From: Sphingomonadales bacterium
GTDB lineage: Bacteria > Pseudomonadota > Alphaproteobacteria > Sphingomonadales > Sphingomonadaceae
Length of the DNA: 17,834 nt
Assembly: GCA_028868335.1 (NCBI GenBank)
Contig: JAGWUU010000026.1
Coordinates: 1-17,834, forward strand
Direction: 5' to 3'
The notes beneath the pieces are model-generated. The model worked only from the letters and a program-made list of their open reading frames with translations. It searched no databases and was not told where the DNA came from. Positions 6,335-14,325 of this stretch are shown here, in pieces (the stretch's first letter is position 1; the number at the start of each line of letters is the position of its first letter). Made by a program: the position numbers and the translations under genes.

Positions 6335-8356
6335 ATGCGGAGACGCGAGCCGGAAGACCGGCGTATCCAATTGCTCAATGCGGCGATGGCAACGCTTGCC
6401 GAAACCGGAGTGGGCGATCTGACCCTGGCCGAAGTGGCGCGGCGCGCCGATGTCTCGCCGGCGCTGATCGTTCACTACTTTGGCGATCGCGATCAATTGC
6501 TTGAGAACGCCTTCCGCCTGCTGGTCGAACGCGCCACCACGGCGCCGATGGAGGCGCTGGCGTCGACCCACGATCCCGAGGCCCGGCTCTATGGCTTCAT
6601 TCGCGCCCATCTGTGTGCCAGCGAATCCACGTCCGAAGCCTCGCGCGCCTGGCTGTCGCTGTGGGGGCTGGCGCTCTACCAGCCCGCGCTGGCCCGACTC
6701 CAGCGAGTCCACCAGGAACGCATGGCGTCGAACCTGCGTCATGAATTGCGCGGTCTGGTTCTGGCCCAGGAGGTCGAGCGGATCGCCGAGACCATCGCCG
6801 CGCTGATCGACGGCTTCTGGCTGCGCGCGGCGCTGGCCAAGGCCTGGAACGCCGATGCCGAATTGCGAGTCGACTGGATCATGGAACAGGTCGGGCAGAT
6901 GCTCGCATCGTCCCGCCTGTCGACCGCTCCCGAGGCGGTCACGCCGGGCGCCGACAGTTTCGACACGGTCAACCCTGCTACGGGCGAGGTACTGGCCACC
7001 ATCCGCATCGACGGCGCGGCCGAAGTGGACAAGGCCGTGGCCCGCGCCACCGAAGCGCAAAAGGCCTGGGGTCGCACGCCGGGCGCCGAACGCGGGCGGA
7101 TCCTTGCCCGCGCCGCTCAATTGCTGATCGAACGCAACGAGGATCTGGCCCGGATCGAAACGCTCGATACCGGCAAGCCGATCCAGGAAACGATCGCCGT
7201 CGATGTGCTTTCGGGCGCGGACTGCATCGAGTATTTTGCAGGGGTTGCCCGCACTATCGCGGGTGAGCATCACGACTTCGGCGCGGGCGCGTTTGGTTAT
7301 ACCCGGCGAGAGCCACTGGGCGTGGTCGCGGGAATCGGGGCGTGGAACTACCCGCTCCAGATCGCCTGCTGGAAAAGCGCGCCCGCGCTTGCCTGCGGCA
7401 ATGCGATGTTGTTCAAACCCGCCGAACTCACCCCGCTTACCGCGATCGAACTTGAAAAGATCTATCGCGAGGCTGGCCTTCCCGATGGCCTGTTCCAGGT
7501 GGTCCAGGGCCTTGCCGATACCGGCCGCTTGCTGACCCGCCATCCGGGCATCGCCAAGGTTTCGCTTACCGGCGAGGTTGGCACCGGCAAGAAGGTGATG
7601 GCCGATGCCGCATCGACGCTGAAGCACGTCACGCTGGAATTGGGCGGCAAATCGCCGCTGATCGTCTTTGCCGATGCCGACCTCGACAACGCGGTATCAG
7701 GCGCATTGCTCGCCAATTTCTATTCGGCTGGCGAGGTTTGCTCAAACGGAACACGGGTGTTCGTCGAGCGCAGTGCGATGGGCAGGTTCCTCGAAAAGCT
7801 CAAGGCCCGGACCGAGGCAATGACGGTTGGCGACCCGCTTGATCCGGCAACCCAGGTCGGCGCTCTGATTTCGTCGCCCCACATGGAAAAGGTACTGGGC
7901 TATGTCGCCCGCGGGATCGCCGAAGGCGCGGTGCTGCTGACCGGAGGCGAGCGGTTGACCAAGGGCGCGCTGGGCAAGGGCAACTTCATGCGTCCGGCGA
8001 TCTTCACCCAATGCCGCGACGACATGGGCATCGTCCGCGAGGAAATCTTCGGGCCGGTAATGGCAGTGCTGGAATTCGACAGCGAGGAGGAAGTCCTCGC
8101 CCGGGCGAATGCAACCCAGTTCGGGCTTTCCGCAGGAGTGTTCACCAACGATCTCACCCGCGCGCATCGCGTGGTCGGCGCGCTCGAGGCGGGGACCTGC
8201 TGGATCAACACCTACAACATCACCCCGATTGAACTGCCCTTCGGCGGCAGCAAGCAATCGGGGCTGGGCCGCGAGAACGGCCTCGCCGCGATCGAGCATT
8301 TCACCCAGCTCAAGAGTACCTATGTCGCAATGGAGCCGATCGATGCCCCATACTGA
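6335..8356 (+). CDS. betI-betB: Fused BetI repressor - betaine aldehyde dehydrogenase
   Basis: One uninterrupted 673-residue frame carries two proteins that are normally separate. Residues 1 to about 198 are a TetR repressor of BetI type: helix-turn-helix LAEVARRADVSPALIVHYFGDRDQLLENAF, then BetI ligand-domain hallmarks such as AWLSLWGLALYQPALARLQ and ALIDGFWLRAAL. From about residue 207 (SFDTVNPATGEVLATI) to the end is betaine aldehyde dehydrogenase, oxidising betaine aldehyde to glycine betaine with NAD(P). Catalytic Glu435 lies in LELGGKSP and Cys469 in SAGEVCSNGT, 34 residues apart as in the ALDH family. About 20 residues usual at the ALDH N-terminus are missing at the junction. ATG 6335 has GGGAG eight bases upstream. 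An in-frame ATG at 6899 could allow a separate enzyme form, but its ribosome site is weak. The end overlaps betA by 14 bases. Confidence 0.9.
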   Translation: MRRREPEDRRIQLLNAAMATLAETGVGDLTLAEVARRADVSPALIVHYFGDRDQLLENAFRLLVERATTAPMEALASTHDPEARLYGFIRAHLCASESTSEASRAWLSLWGLALYQPALARLQRVHQERMASNLRHELRGLVLAQEVERIAETIAALIDGFWLRAALAKAWNADAELRVDWIMEQVGQMLASSRLSTAPEAVTPGADSFDTVNPATGEVLATIRIDGAAEVDKAVARATEAQKAWGRTPGAERGRILARAAQLLIERNEDLARIETLDTGKPIQETIAVDVLSGADCIEYFAGVARTIAGEHHDFGAGAFGYTRREPLGVVAGIGAWNYPLQIACWKSAPALACGNAMLFKPAELTPLTAIELEKIYREAGLPDGLFQVVQGLADTGRLLTRHPGIAKVSLTGEVGTGKKVMADAASTLKHVTLELGGKSPLIVFADADLDNAVSGALLANFYSAGEVCSNGTRVFVERSAMGRFLEKLKARTEAMTVGDPLDPATQVGALISSPHMEKVLGYVARGIAEGAVLLTGGERLTKGALGKGNFMRPAIFTQCRDDMGIVREEIFGPVMAVLEFDSEEEVLARANATQFGLSAGVFTNDLTRAHRVVGALEAGTCWINTYNITPIELPFGGSKQSGLGRENGLAAIEHFTQLKSTYVAMEPIDAPY

Positions 8357-10025
8357 CGCCCCCCAAACTGACGCCTACGACTTCATCATCGTCGGCGCGG
8401 GCTCCGCCGGCTGCGTTCTGGCGGACCGCCTCAGTGCCGATGGCACCAACAAGGTTCTCCTACTTGAGGCGGGCGGATCGGATCGCTCGATCTTCATCCA
8501 GATGCCGGCTGCGCTGGCCTATCCGATGAACACCAAGCGTTGGAACTGGGGCTATTATTCCGAGCCCGAGCCGCACCTCAATGGCCGCCGCCTGCACTGC
8601 CCGCGCGGACTGGGCCTGGGCGGGTCGTCCTCGATCAACGGCCTCGTCTATGTTCGCGGCAACCCGCTCGACTTCGAGCGCTGGCGCGACGAAGATGGCG
8701 CGACCGGCTGGGGCTATGGCGATGTTCTGCCCTATTTCAAACGCGCCGAAACCCGCGCCGAGGGCGGCAACGAATACCGTGGCGGCGATGGGCCGCTGTC
8801 CACCACCTATGGCACGCTCAGGAATCCGCTTAACCAGGCCTGGCTCGATGCCGCGCAGCAGGCAGGCTATGAACTGACCGAGGATTACAACGGCTTCCGT
8901 CAGGAAGGGTTCGGGCGCATGGACATGACGGTGCGCAAGGGCACCCGGTGTTCGGCCGCCAAGGCCTATCTCTATCCGGCACGGCGGCGCTCCAACCTGA
9001 CGGTGGTGCAACATGCGCTGGCCAGCCGCGTGCTGTTCGAGGGACGGCGCGCAGTGGGGATCGAATACGAACGCCACGGCACGCTCCATCAGGCCCGCGC
9101 CAATCGCGAGGTGCTGCTGTCCGGCGGCTCGATCAACTCGGTGCAACTGCTCAAGCTGTCGGGGATCGGCCCGGCAGAGGAACTGAAGAGCCTCGGGATC
9201 GATGTATTGGCCGACCGGCCCGGCGTGGGCGCGAACCTTCAGGATCACCTTGAATTCTACTTCCAGATGGCCTGCACCCAGCCGATCACGCTCTACGGCC
9301 AGGCCAACCTGCTGGGCAAGGCGCTGATCGGGGCCGAATGGCTGTTCCTGCGGCGAGGGATCGGAGCCTCGAACCAGTTCGAAAGCTGCGGCTTCATTCG
9401 CAGCCGCGCGGGGATCAGGTATCCTGACATCCAGTACCATTTCTTCCCGATGGCGATCAATTACGACGGTTCGTCGCTCGCTACCGAACACGGCTTCCAG
9501 GCGCACGTCGGATCGATGCGCTCGAAAAGCCGGGGCACGGTGACGCTGCGCAGCAAGGATCCACGCGAACATCCAAAGATCCTGTTCAACTACATGAGGC
9601 ATCCGGACGACTGGGCCGAAATGCGCGCCTGCGTGCGGTTGACCCGCGAGATCTTCCAGCAGGATGCCTTCGCGCCGTGGCGCGGACGCGAAATTCAGCC
9701 CGGCGCCGATTGCCAATCCGACGAGCAAATCGACGCGTTCATCGCCGACCACGTCGAGAGCGCCCTGCACCCCTCCTGCACCTGCAAGATGGGTGCGGCG
9801 AGCGACCCGCTTGCCGTGGTCGATCCCGAACTCAAGGTAATCGGCGTGGAAGGGCTGCGCGTGATCGACAGTTCGGTGATGCCCTCGATCACTACCGGCA
9901 ACCTCAATGCGCCGACCATCATGATCGGCGAAAAGGGTGCGGACCACGTGCTGGGCAAGGGGCTGCTGGCGCCGTCCAACGCGCCCTATTACGTCGCCCC
10001 CGACTGGCAGGCCAGCCAGCGATGA
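8343..10025 (+). CDS. betA: Choline dehydrogenase (GMC flavoenzyme)
   Basis: This 560-residue FAD protein oxidises choline to betaine aldehyde, probably passing electrons to the respiratory chain at the membrane. The FAD-binding GAGSAG is at residues 18-23, followed by ADRLS and LLLEAGG. The GMC signature CPRGLGLGGSSSINGLVYVRG begins at residue 86, and the second signature is around GGSINSVQLLKLSGIGP. Catalytic His476 is in the HPSCTCKMG motif, and Asn522 in GNLNAPTIMIGEK supplies the second active-site residue. The start ATG has GGAG seven bases upstream inside the end of betI-betB, with a 14-base overlap, so translation is likely coupled. Length and motifs fit BetA; a related alcohol dehydrogenase of the GMC family is the only real alternative. 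Confidence 0.92.
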   Translation: MPHTDAPQTDAYDFIIVGAGSAGCVLADRLSADGTNKVLLLEAGGSDRSIFIQMPAALAYPMNTKRWNWGYYSEPEPHLNGRRLHCPRGLGLGGSSSINGLVYVRGNPLDFERWRDEDGATGWGYGDVLPYFKRAETRAEGGNEYRGGDGPLSTTYGTLRNPLNQAWLDAAQQAGYELTEDYNGFRQEGFGRMDMTVRKGTRCSAAKAYLYPARRRSNLTVVQHALASRVLFEGRRAVGIEYERHGTLHQARANREVLLSGGSINSVQLLKLSGIGPAEELKSLGIDVLADRPGVGANLQDHLEFYFQMACTQPITLYGQANLLGKALIGAEWLFLRRGIGASNQFESCGFIRSRAGIRYPDIQYHFFPMAINYDGSSLATEHGFQAHVGSMRSKSRGTVTLRSKDPREHPKILFNYMRHPDDWAEMRACVRLTREIFQQDAFAPWRGREIQPGADCQSDEQIDAFIADHVESALHPSCTCKMGAASDPLAVVDPELKVIGVEGLRVIDSSVMPSITTGNLNAPTIMIGEKGADHVLGKGLLAPSNAPYYVAPDWQASQR

Positions 10026-11386
10026 CCCGCCAGATCATTGAGCCATCGCGCACAATTGACGTGATCCACGAAACCGAGGTGCTGGTAATCGGCTCCGGTC
10101 CCGGCGGGTTGGCCGCCGCGCTCGCCTCGGCGCGGGCCGGCGCCAAGACCACGCTGGTCGAGCGCTATGGCTGCTTCGGTGGCAACATTACCCAGGTCGG
10201 AGTCGAGGGTTTCGCCTGGTATCGCCACCCCGCCACCATCGACAGCGAAGGGATCGGCCGCGAGTTCGAGGATCGCGCCAAGGCGATGGGCGCGGCGCTA
10301 CCCGAACCACAATCGATCAGCCATGCACTCGACGCCGAGGCGTTCAAATACGTCGCCGATTGCCTGGTAGTGGAAGCGGGAGTGGTGCCGATGCTGCACC
10401 GCCTGTTCGTCGCCCCGATCATGGAAGGCGATCGCATCCGGGGGGTGATTGTCGAGAGCAAGGCCGGACGCGAGGCGATCGTGGCAAAGCTGGTGGTCGA
10501 CGCCAGCGGCGACGCCGACGTGGCGGACCGCGCTGGCGCCCCCACGTTCAAGCACCCCAAGGCCGAGATGATGAGTGCCTCGGTGATGTTCTCGATGTGC
10601 GGAGTCAACAAGGCACGGTTCATCGAAGCGGTGAAGGCCGATCCGCAGACCTATGCCGATTGGGCCAAGGACGGCGAATGGTCGGTCAGCACCTCGGGCA
10701 AGGAGGATGCGCTGTTCTCACCGTTCCTGCGCAGGCCCTTCGAACAGGCGCACAAGGCAGGTATCCTGCCAGACAACCTCAAGACCATCGCCGGAACCTG
10801 GGGCACGGTCAGCGATCAGGGCGACCTCACCTACCTCAACATGGTTCACATGAGCCTCGACGGAACCGATCCTGACGATCTCACCCGTGGCGAGATCGAG
10901 GGGCGGCGACAGGCGATGCTGGCGGTCGAGGCGCTCAAGAATTTCATGCCGGGCTGTGAACAGGCAAAGCTCCGCAATTTCGGCATGACCCTGGGCATCC
11001 GTGACACGCGCAAGATCGACGCCGCCTGCAATCTCACCGAGGCGGACGTGCGAGGCGAAGGCCGTTTCGCGGATTCGATCGGAATCTTTCCCGAATTCAT
11101 CGACGGGTATGGCATGCTGATCATCCCCACCACGGGACGCTATTTCCAGGTTCCCTACCGCGCGCTGTTGCCCAAGGGGGTGCGGGGTCTGATCGTTGCG
11201 GGGCGGACAATCGGCGGCGACAAGATCAGCCACGCGGCCGTCCGCAACATGATGTGCTGTGCGGTGTCCGGGCAAGGCGCCGGGGTGGCGGCTGCGATCG
11301 GCGCAAGAATCGGCAAGGACTTCGACGAAGTGGACATTGGCGCCATCCAGGCCGAATTGCGCCGCCAGGGTGTTCGGATCGATTGA
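10022..11386 (+). CDS. FAD-dependent oxidoreductase of unknown substrate (FAD_oxidored-type)
   Basis: This 454-residue flavoprotein starts with ATGA overlapping the betA stop, so it is the third gene of the operon. The Rossmann motif VLVIGSGPGGLAAALASARAG has its glycines at residues 24-29, followed by TTLVERYGCFGGN. The middle carries VVDASGDADVADRAG, and the C-terminal FAD segment is GLIVAGRTIGGDKISHAAVRNMMCCAVSGQGAG. This pattern fits the PF12831-type FAD-dependent oxidoreductases. It is not the DAO-type fold expected of dimethylglycine or sarcosine dehydrogenase, and lacks a folate-binding domain. Its operon position suggests action on choline, betaine or a demethylation product, or a redox role for a corrinoid system. 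The actual substrate cannot be named from sequence. Confidence 0.85.
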   Translation: MTRQIIEPSRTIDVIHETEVLVIGSGPGGLAAALASARAGAKTTLVERYGCFGGNITQVGVEGFAWYRHPATIDSEGIGREFEDRAKAMGAALPEPQSISHALDAEAFKYVADCLVVEAGVVPMLHRLFVAPIMEGDRIRGVIVESKAGREAIVAKLVVDASGDADVADRAGAPTFKHPKAEMMSASVMFSMCGVNKARFIEAVKADPQTYADWAKDGEWSVSTSGKEDALFSPFLRRPFEQAHKAGILPDNLKTIAGTWGTVSDQGDLTYLNMVHMSLDGTDPDDLTRGEIEGRRQAMLAVEALKNFMPGCEQAKLRNFGMTLGIRDTRKIDAACNLTEADVRGEGRFADSIGIFPEFIDGYGMLIIPTTGRYFQVPYRALLPKGVRGLIVAGRTIGGDKISHAAVRNMMCCAVSGQGAGVAAAIGARIGKDFDEVDIGAIQAELRRQGVRID

Positions 11387-11414
11387 AGCCCAACCTCCCG
11401 CGATGTGCTGCATG

Positions 11415-11435
11415 CTTGAGCGATCGTCGCGCAAG
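11415..11435. promoter_or_regulatory. Dyad upstream of the LysR gene, possible autoregulatory operator
   Basis: Arms CTTG.GCGA (11415-11423) and TCGC.CAAG (11427-11435) pair at 8 of 10 positions across a 21-bp site. It overlaps a possible -35 and ends just before the -10 candidate of the LysR gene. It does not follow the classical T-N11-A pattern of LysR boxes, so the assignment is tentative. Confidence 0.4.
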
Positions 11436-11442
11436 GTATAAG
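11415..11442 (+). promoter_or_regulatory. Candidate promoter for the LysR gene
   Basis: A -35-like CTTGAG (11415-11420) and a -10-like TATAAG (11437-11442) are 16 bases apart in the 87-base gap after the flavoprotein. A start near 11449 would leave a leader of about 25 bases. The -10 match is good and the -35 is weak. Confidence 0.35.
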
Positions 11443-11473
11443 CGAGGCTAATGACATCGACCGAACGCTATCC

Positions 11474-12445
11474 ATGACCCCCGGCAATCTCCCCGGCAGT
11501 TTTGATTTCCGCGCCCTCCAGGTGTTTGTTGTCACCGCCGAGCAAGGCAGCATGACGGCTGCCGCGAAGGTGCTCGGCCTCACCCAATCAGGCGTTTCGC
11601 AAATCATCGCCTCGCTTGAGGAATCGGTCGGGCGTCAATTGTTCGACCGGTCGATACGCCCCATCCTGCTGACCAAGGTTGGTCAGGTGTTGATGCGGCA
11701 GAGTCAGAAAATCCTGAGCGACCTCAACTCGGCCTATGTCGAGGCGGCGGAAAGCGAAGGAAACGAACTGTCCTCGCTGACGATCGCCATGCCCGAAAGC
11801 CTCGCCAATGTGCTTGGCCCCCGGCTCATTCAACGCAAGCCGGAAATCGCCAAGTTCTGGCATATTTCCAATGGATTGCTTCCCGAACAGCGCGCAAAGT
11901 TCAACACCCACGCCGCCGATCTGATGATCACCGAGGAAAGCAACACCTCCGACATGCTCGATGTCGATCGCTTCAACCTGTTCAGCGAACCCTATGTCCT
12001 GATCTTCCCGAAAGACTTCCAGCTAACCCCCGAACTGGGACCGCATCTTTCGGCCAGCCCATTCATCCGCTTTTCGCTGCGCTCGTCCATGGGGCGGCAG
12101 ACCGAGGCGCAACTCAACCGGCTCCAACTCAAGTTTCCTTCGCAGATCGAATTCGATTCCGTTGTCGGCCATGCCACGGCGATCTCATTCGGGCTTGGCT
12201 GGGGCATCACCACGCCGCTGTGCCTGTTCCAGGTTTCCGATATCCTCGACAAGGTCGCGGTCTATCCAATTGCGCGGGGCAAGTTCGGGCGAAGGATGAC
12301 ATTGCTGGCGCGCCAGCACGCCTTGGGCTCGGCCCCGCGAATAGTTACCGAGGAATGCCGCGACATCCTGAGCCAGGACGTGTTCCCCGCGTTGCTCGGC
12401 CGGATGCCCTGGCTTGAGGACTCGCTGCGCGTTGGCGAGGATTGA
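11474..12445 (+). CDS. LysR-family transcriptional regulator
   Basis: This 323-residue DNA-binding protein has the LysR winged helix-turn-helix at about residues 10-68 (FRALQVFVVTAEQGSMTAAAKVLGLTQSGVSQIIASLEESVGRQLFDR). The linker helix follows, then a two-lobed effector domain with the late GHATAISFGLGWGIT segment. ATG 11474 is used because the ATG at 11450 is out of frame and closes at once; no clear ribosome site precedes it, so initiation may be weak. It lies 87 bases after the flavoprotein operon and 177 bases before formate-THF ligase, all in the same direction. Either neighbour could be its target; the effector is unknown. Confidence 0.9.
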   Translation: MTPGNLPGSFDFRALQVFVVTAEQGSMTAAAKVLGLTQSGVSQIIASLEESVGRQLFDRSIRPILLTKVGQVLMRQSQKILSDLNSAYVEAAESEGNELSSLTIAMPESLANVLGPRLIQRKPEIAKFWHISNGLLPEQRAKFNTHAADLMITEESNTSDMLDVDRFNLFSEPYVLIFPKDFQLTPELGPHLSASPFIRFSLRSSMGRQTEAQLNRLQLKFPSQIEFDSVVGHATAISFGLGWGITTPLCLFQVSDILDKVAVYPIARGKFGRRMTLLARQHALGSAPRIVTEECRDILSQDVFPALLGRMPWLEDSLRVGED

Positions 12446-12455
12446 GTCCTCCCCC

Positions 12456-12475
12456 TGCCCGGCATTACCAGGGCA
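12456..12475. other. Hairpin just after the LysR gene
   Basis: TGCCC-GG (12456-12462) pairs with CC-A-GGGCA (12468-12475) with one bulged A, ten bases after the LysR stop. No T-run follows, so it is only a possible terminator or mRNA end-protecting stem. Confidence 0.3.
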
Positions 12476-12552
12476 AATGCTAGCGATAATTTTCTCCACA
12501 TCCGCAACTATCGGTTTGTGAAATTGCGATTTCTGCAACACATCGGCCCGAA

Positions 12553-12614
12553 CAGCCCGGTAACGGGCTGGCACGGCTAACGAAGTTGAGGGGGAGGAGC
12601 CTCCCCGGGCTCCT
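12553..12614 (+). promoter_or_regulatory. Structured leader of formate-THF ligase with competing hairpins
   Basis: Three stems are visible. CAGCCCG/CGGGCTG (12553-12570) is a perfect 7-bp stem closed by a GTAA tetraloop. GGGGAG/CTCCCC (12591-12606) and AGGAGC/GCTCCT (12595-12614) share bases and cannot form together. Both bury GGGGAGGAG, the only ribosome-like sequence in the leader, which lies 23 bases before ATG 12623. No known folate, cobalamin or SAM riboswitch consensus was recognised. Confidence 0.4.
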
Positions 12615-12622
12615 GATTGCCA

Positions 12623-14323
12623 ATGCAGCAAAACCTATTGCCCGCGCCCGGAGCGCCGGACATCGAGATAGCCCGCGCCGCGCGGATGGCACCGATCCTG
12701 CCGCTCGCCTGGGAGCGGCTTGGCATCGCCCCCGAAGCGTTGGTCCCCTATGGCCATTTCAAGGCCAAGGTCGGGCTGGACTACATCGCCTCGCTCGAGG
12801 AACGGCGGCGCGGCAAGCTGGTGCTGGTCACGGCGATCACCCCTACCCCGGCGGGCGAAGGCAAGACCACCACGAGCGTCGGCCTGGCTGACGGGCTCAA
12901 CGCGATCGGAGTGAACGCCATGGTTTGCCTGCGCGAGCCGTCACTTGGCCCGTGCTTCGGAATGAAGGGCGGCGCGGCGGGTGGCGGGCGGTCGCAGGTC
13001 TTGCCGATGGAGGACATAAACCTTCACTTCAACGGCGATTTCCATGCGATCACTTCGGCGCATAGCCTGCTTGCGGCGCTGCTCGACAATCACCTGCAAT
13101 GGGGCAACGAACTCAACATCGACCCGCGCCGGGTGGTCTGGCGCCGGGTCGTCGACATGAACGATCGGGCGCTGCGCAACATCAGCATCGGCTTGGGCGG
13201 GGTCGCGCACGGCGTCCCGCGCGAAACGGGATTCGACATTACCGTCGCGTCGGAAATCATGGCGATCCTGTGCCTGGCGACCGATCTCAAGGACCTGCGA
13301 CGGCGGCTGGGCGACATCATCGTGGCGCGCACGCATGACCGCAAGCCAGTTACCGCGCGCGACCTTCGTGCGGACGGGGCGATGGCCGTGCTGCTCAAGG
13401 ACGCGCTCCAACCCAATCTCGTCCAGACGATCGAACACAATCCCGCGTTCATTCACGGCGGGCCCTTCGCCAACATCGCGCATGGTTGCAACTCGGTCAT
13501 GGCGACGCAGACCGCGCTCAAGCTCGCAGACGTGGTCGTGACGGAAGCGGGGTTCGGAGCAGACCTCGGCGCGGAAAAGTTCATCAACATCAAGTGCCGC
13601 CAGTCGGGCTTGCGCCCCGACGCAGTAGTGCTGGTGGCGACGGTCCGCGCGCTCAAGATGCAGGGCGGCGTCGCCAGGGGCAATCTTGGCAAACCCGATG
13701 TCGAAGCGCTGCGGCGCGGCGCTGTGAATATCGTCCGCCATATCGAGAACCTCAAGAAGTTCGGCCTGACCCCGACGGTGGCGATCAACCACTTTCACAA
13801 GGACACGGCGGAAGAACTCGACGCGCTTCAGCAGATCTGCGAGGAACGGGGCGTTCCCGTAGCTCTGGCGAAGCACTGGGCAGAAGGCGGCGAAGGCGCC
13901 CGGGCGCTGGCGGAAGCTGTCCATGCGCAGCTTGAGGCGGGAACTGGCCAGCTACAATTCCTCTACCCCGACGACATGCCTCTGGCGCAGAAGATCGAGA
14001 CGATCGCCCGCGAAATCTATCACGCAGGCGAAGTGGTGATCCATGAAACCGCCGCCCGCAATCTCGAGGATTTCGAGAATCTCGGCTTTGGACACCTGCC
14101 GGTCTGCATTGCCAAGACCCAGTACTCGTTCTCGACGCATCCAGCGGAGATCGGCGCCCCGAGCGGCCACCATTTCGAGGTGCGGGAAGTTCGCCTTTCC
14201 GCGGGCGCAGGCTTCGTCGTCGCGGTCTGCGGCGACATCATGACCATGCCGGGGCTCCCCAAGCGCCCCGCTTCGGCAGATATCGGCCTGGACGATACCG
14301 GACAGATCATCGGCCTCGCCTGA
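12623..14323 (+). CDS. fhs: Formate-tetrahydrofolate ligase
   Basis: This 566-residue cytoplasmic enzyme interconverts formate, ATP and THF with 10-formyl-THF, ADP and phosphate. The ATP-binding TPAGEGKTTT is at residues 75-84, followed by the family blocks CLREPSLGPCFGMKGGAAGGG, QVLPMEDINLHFNGDFHAI and EAGFGADLGAEKF. The C-terminal half carries AKTQYSFSTHP and GDIMTMPGLPKRP, and the length is normal for the family (about 557). An in-frame TGA at 12614-12616 limits the start to TTG 12617 or ATG 12623; ATG is preferred though no ribosome site is close. In this locus the enzyme could run toward formate and recover ATP from methyl groups removed from betaine, or charge THF for biosynthesis. It ends two bases from the convergent regulator gene. 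Confidence 0.97.
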   Translation: MQQNLLPAPGAPDIEIARAARMAPILPLAWERLGIAPEALVPYGHFKAKVGLDYIASLEERRRGKLVLVTAITPTPAGEGKTTTSVGLADGLNAIGVNAMVCLREPSLGPCFGMKGGAAGGGRSQVLPMEDINLHFNGDFHAITSAHSLLAALLDNHLQWGNELNIDPRRVVWRRVVDMNDRALRNISIGLGGVAHGVPRETGFDITVASEIMAILCLATDLKDLRRRLGDIIVARTHDRKPVTARDLRADGAMAVLLKDALQPNLVQTIEHNPAFIHGGPFANIAHGCNSVMATQTALKLADVVVTEAGFGADLGAEKFINIKCRQSGLRPDAVVLVATVRALKMQGGVARGNLGKPDVEALRRGAVNIVRHIENLKKFGLTPTVAINHFHKDTAEELDALQQICEERGVPVALAKHWAEGGEGARALAEAVHAQLEAGTGQLQFLYPDDMPLAQKIETIAREIYHAGEVVIHETAARNLEDFENLGFGHLPVCIAKTQYSFSTHPAEIGAPSGHHFEVREVRLSAGAGFVVAVCGDIMTMPGLPKRPASADIGLDDTGQIIGLA

Positions 14324-14325
14324 CT

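Noticed and set aside
8460..9947. 495-residue minus-strand frame opposite betA
   Set aside because: The GMC motifs of betA span the whole region; the antisense frame has no recognisable content.
10022..11386. Dimethylglycine or sarcosine dehydrogenase to complete betaine breakdown
   Set aside because: The protein is too short for those folate-linked enzymes, lacks the aminomethyltransferase-like C-terminal domain, and its C-terminal FAD motif fits the PF12831-type family instead.
12446..12622. Known THF, SAM or cobalamin riboswitch upstream of fhs
   Set aside because: Stems are present but none of the conserved sequence blocks I know for those classes could be found by eye; left as an unclassified structured leader.
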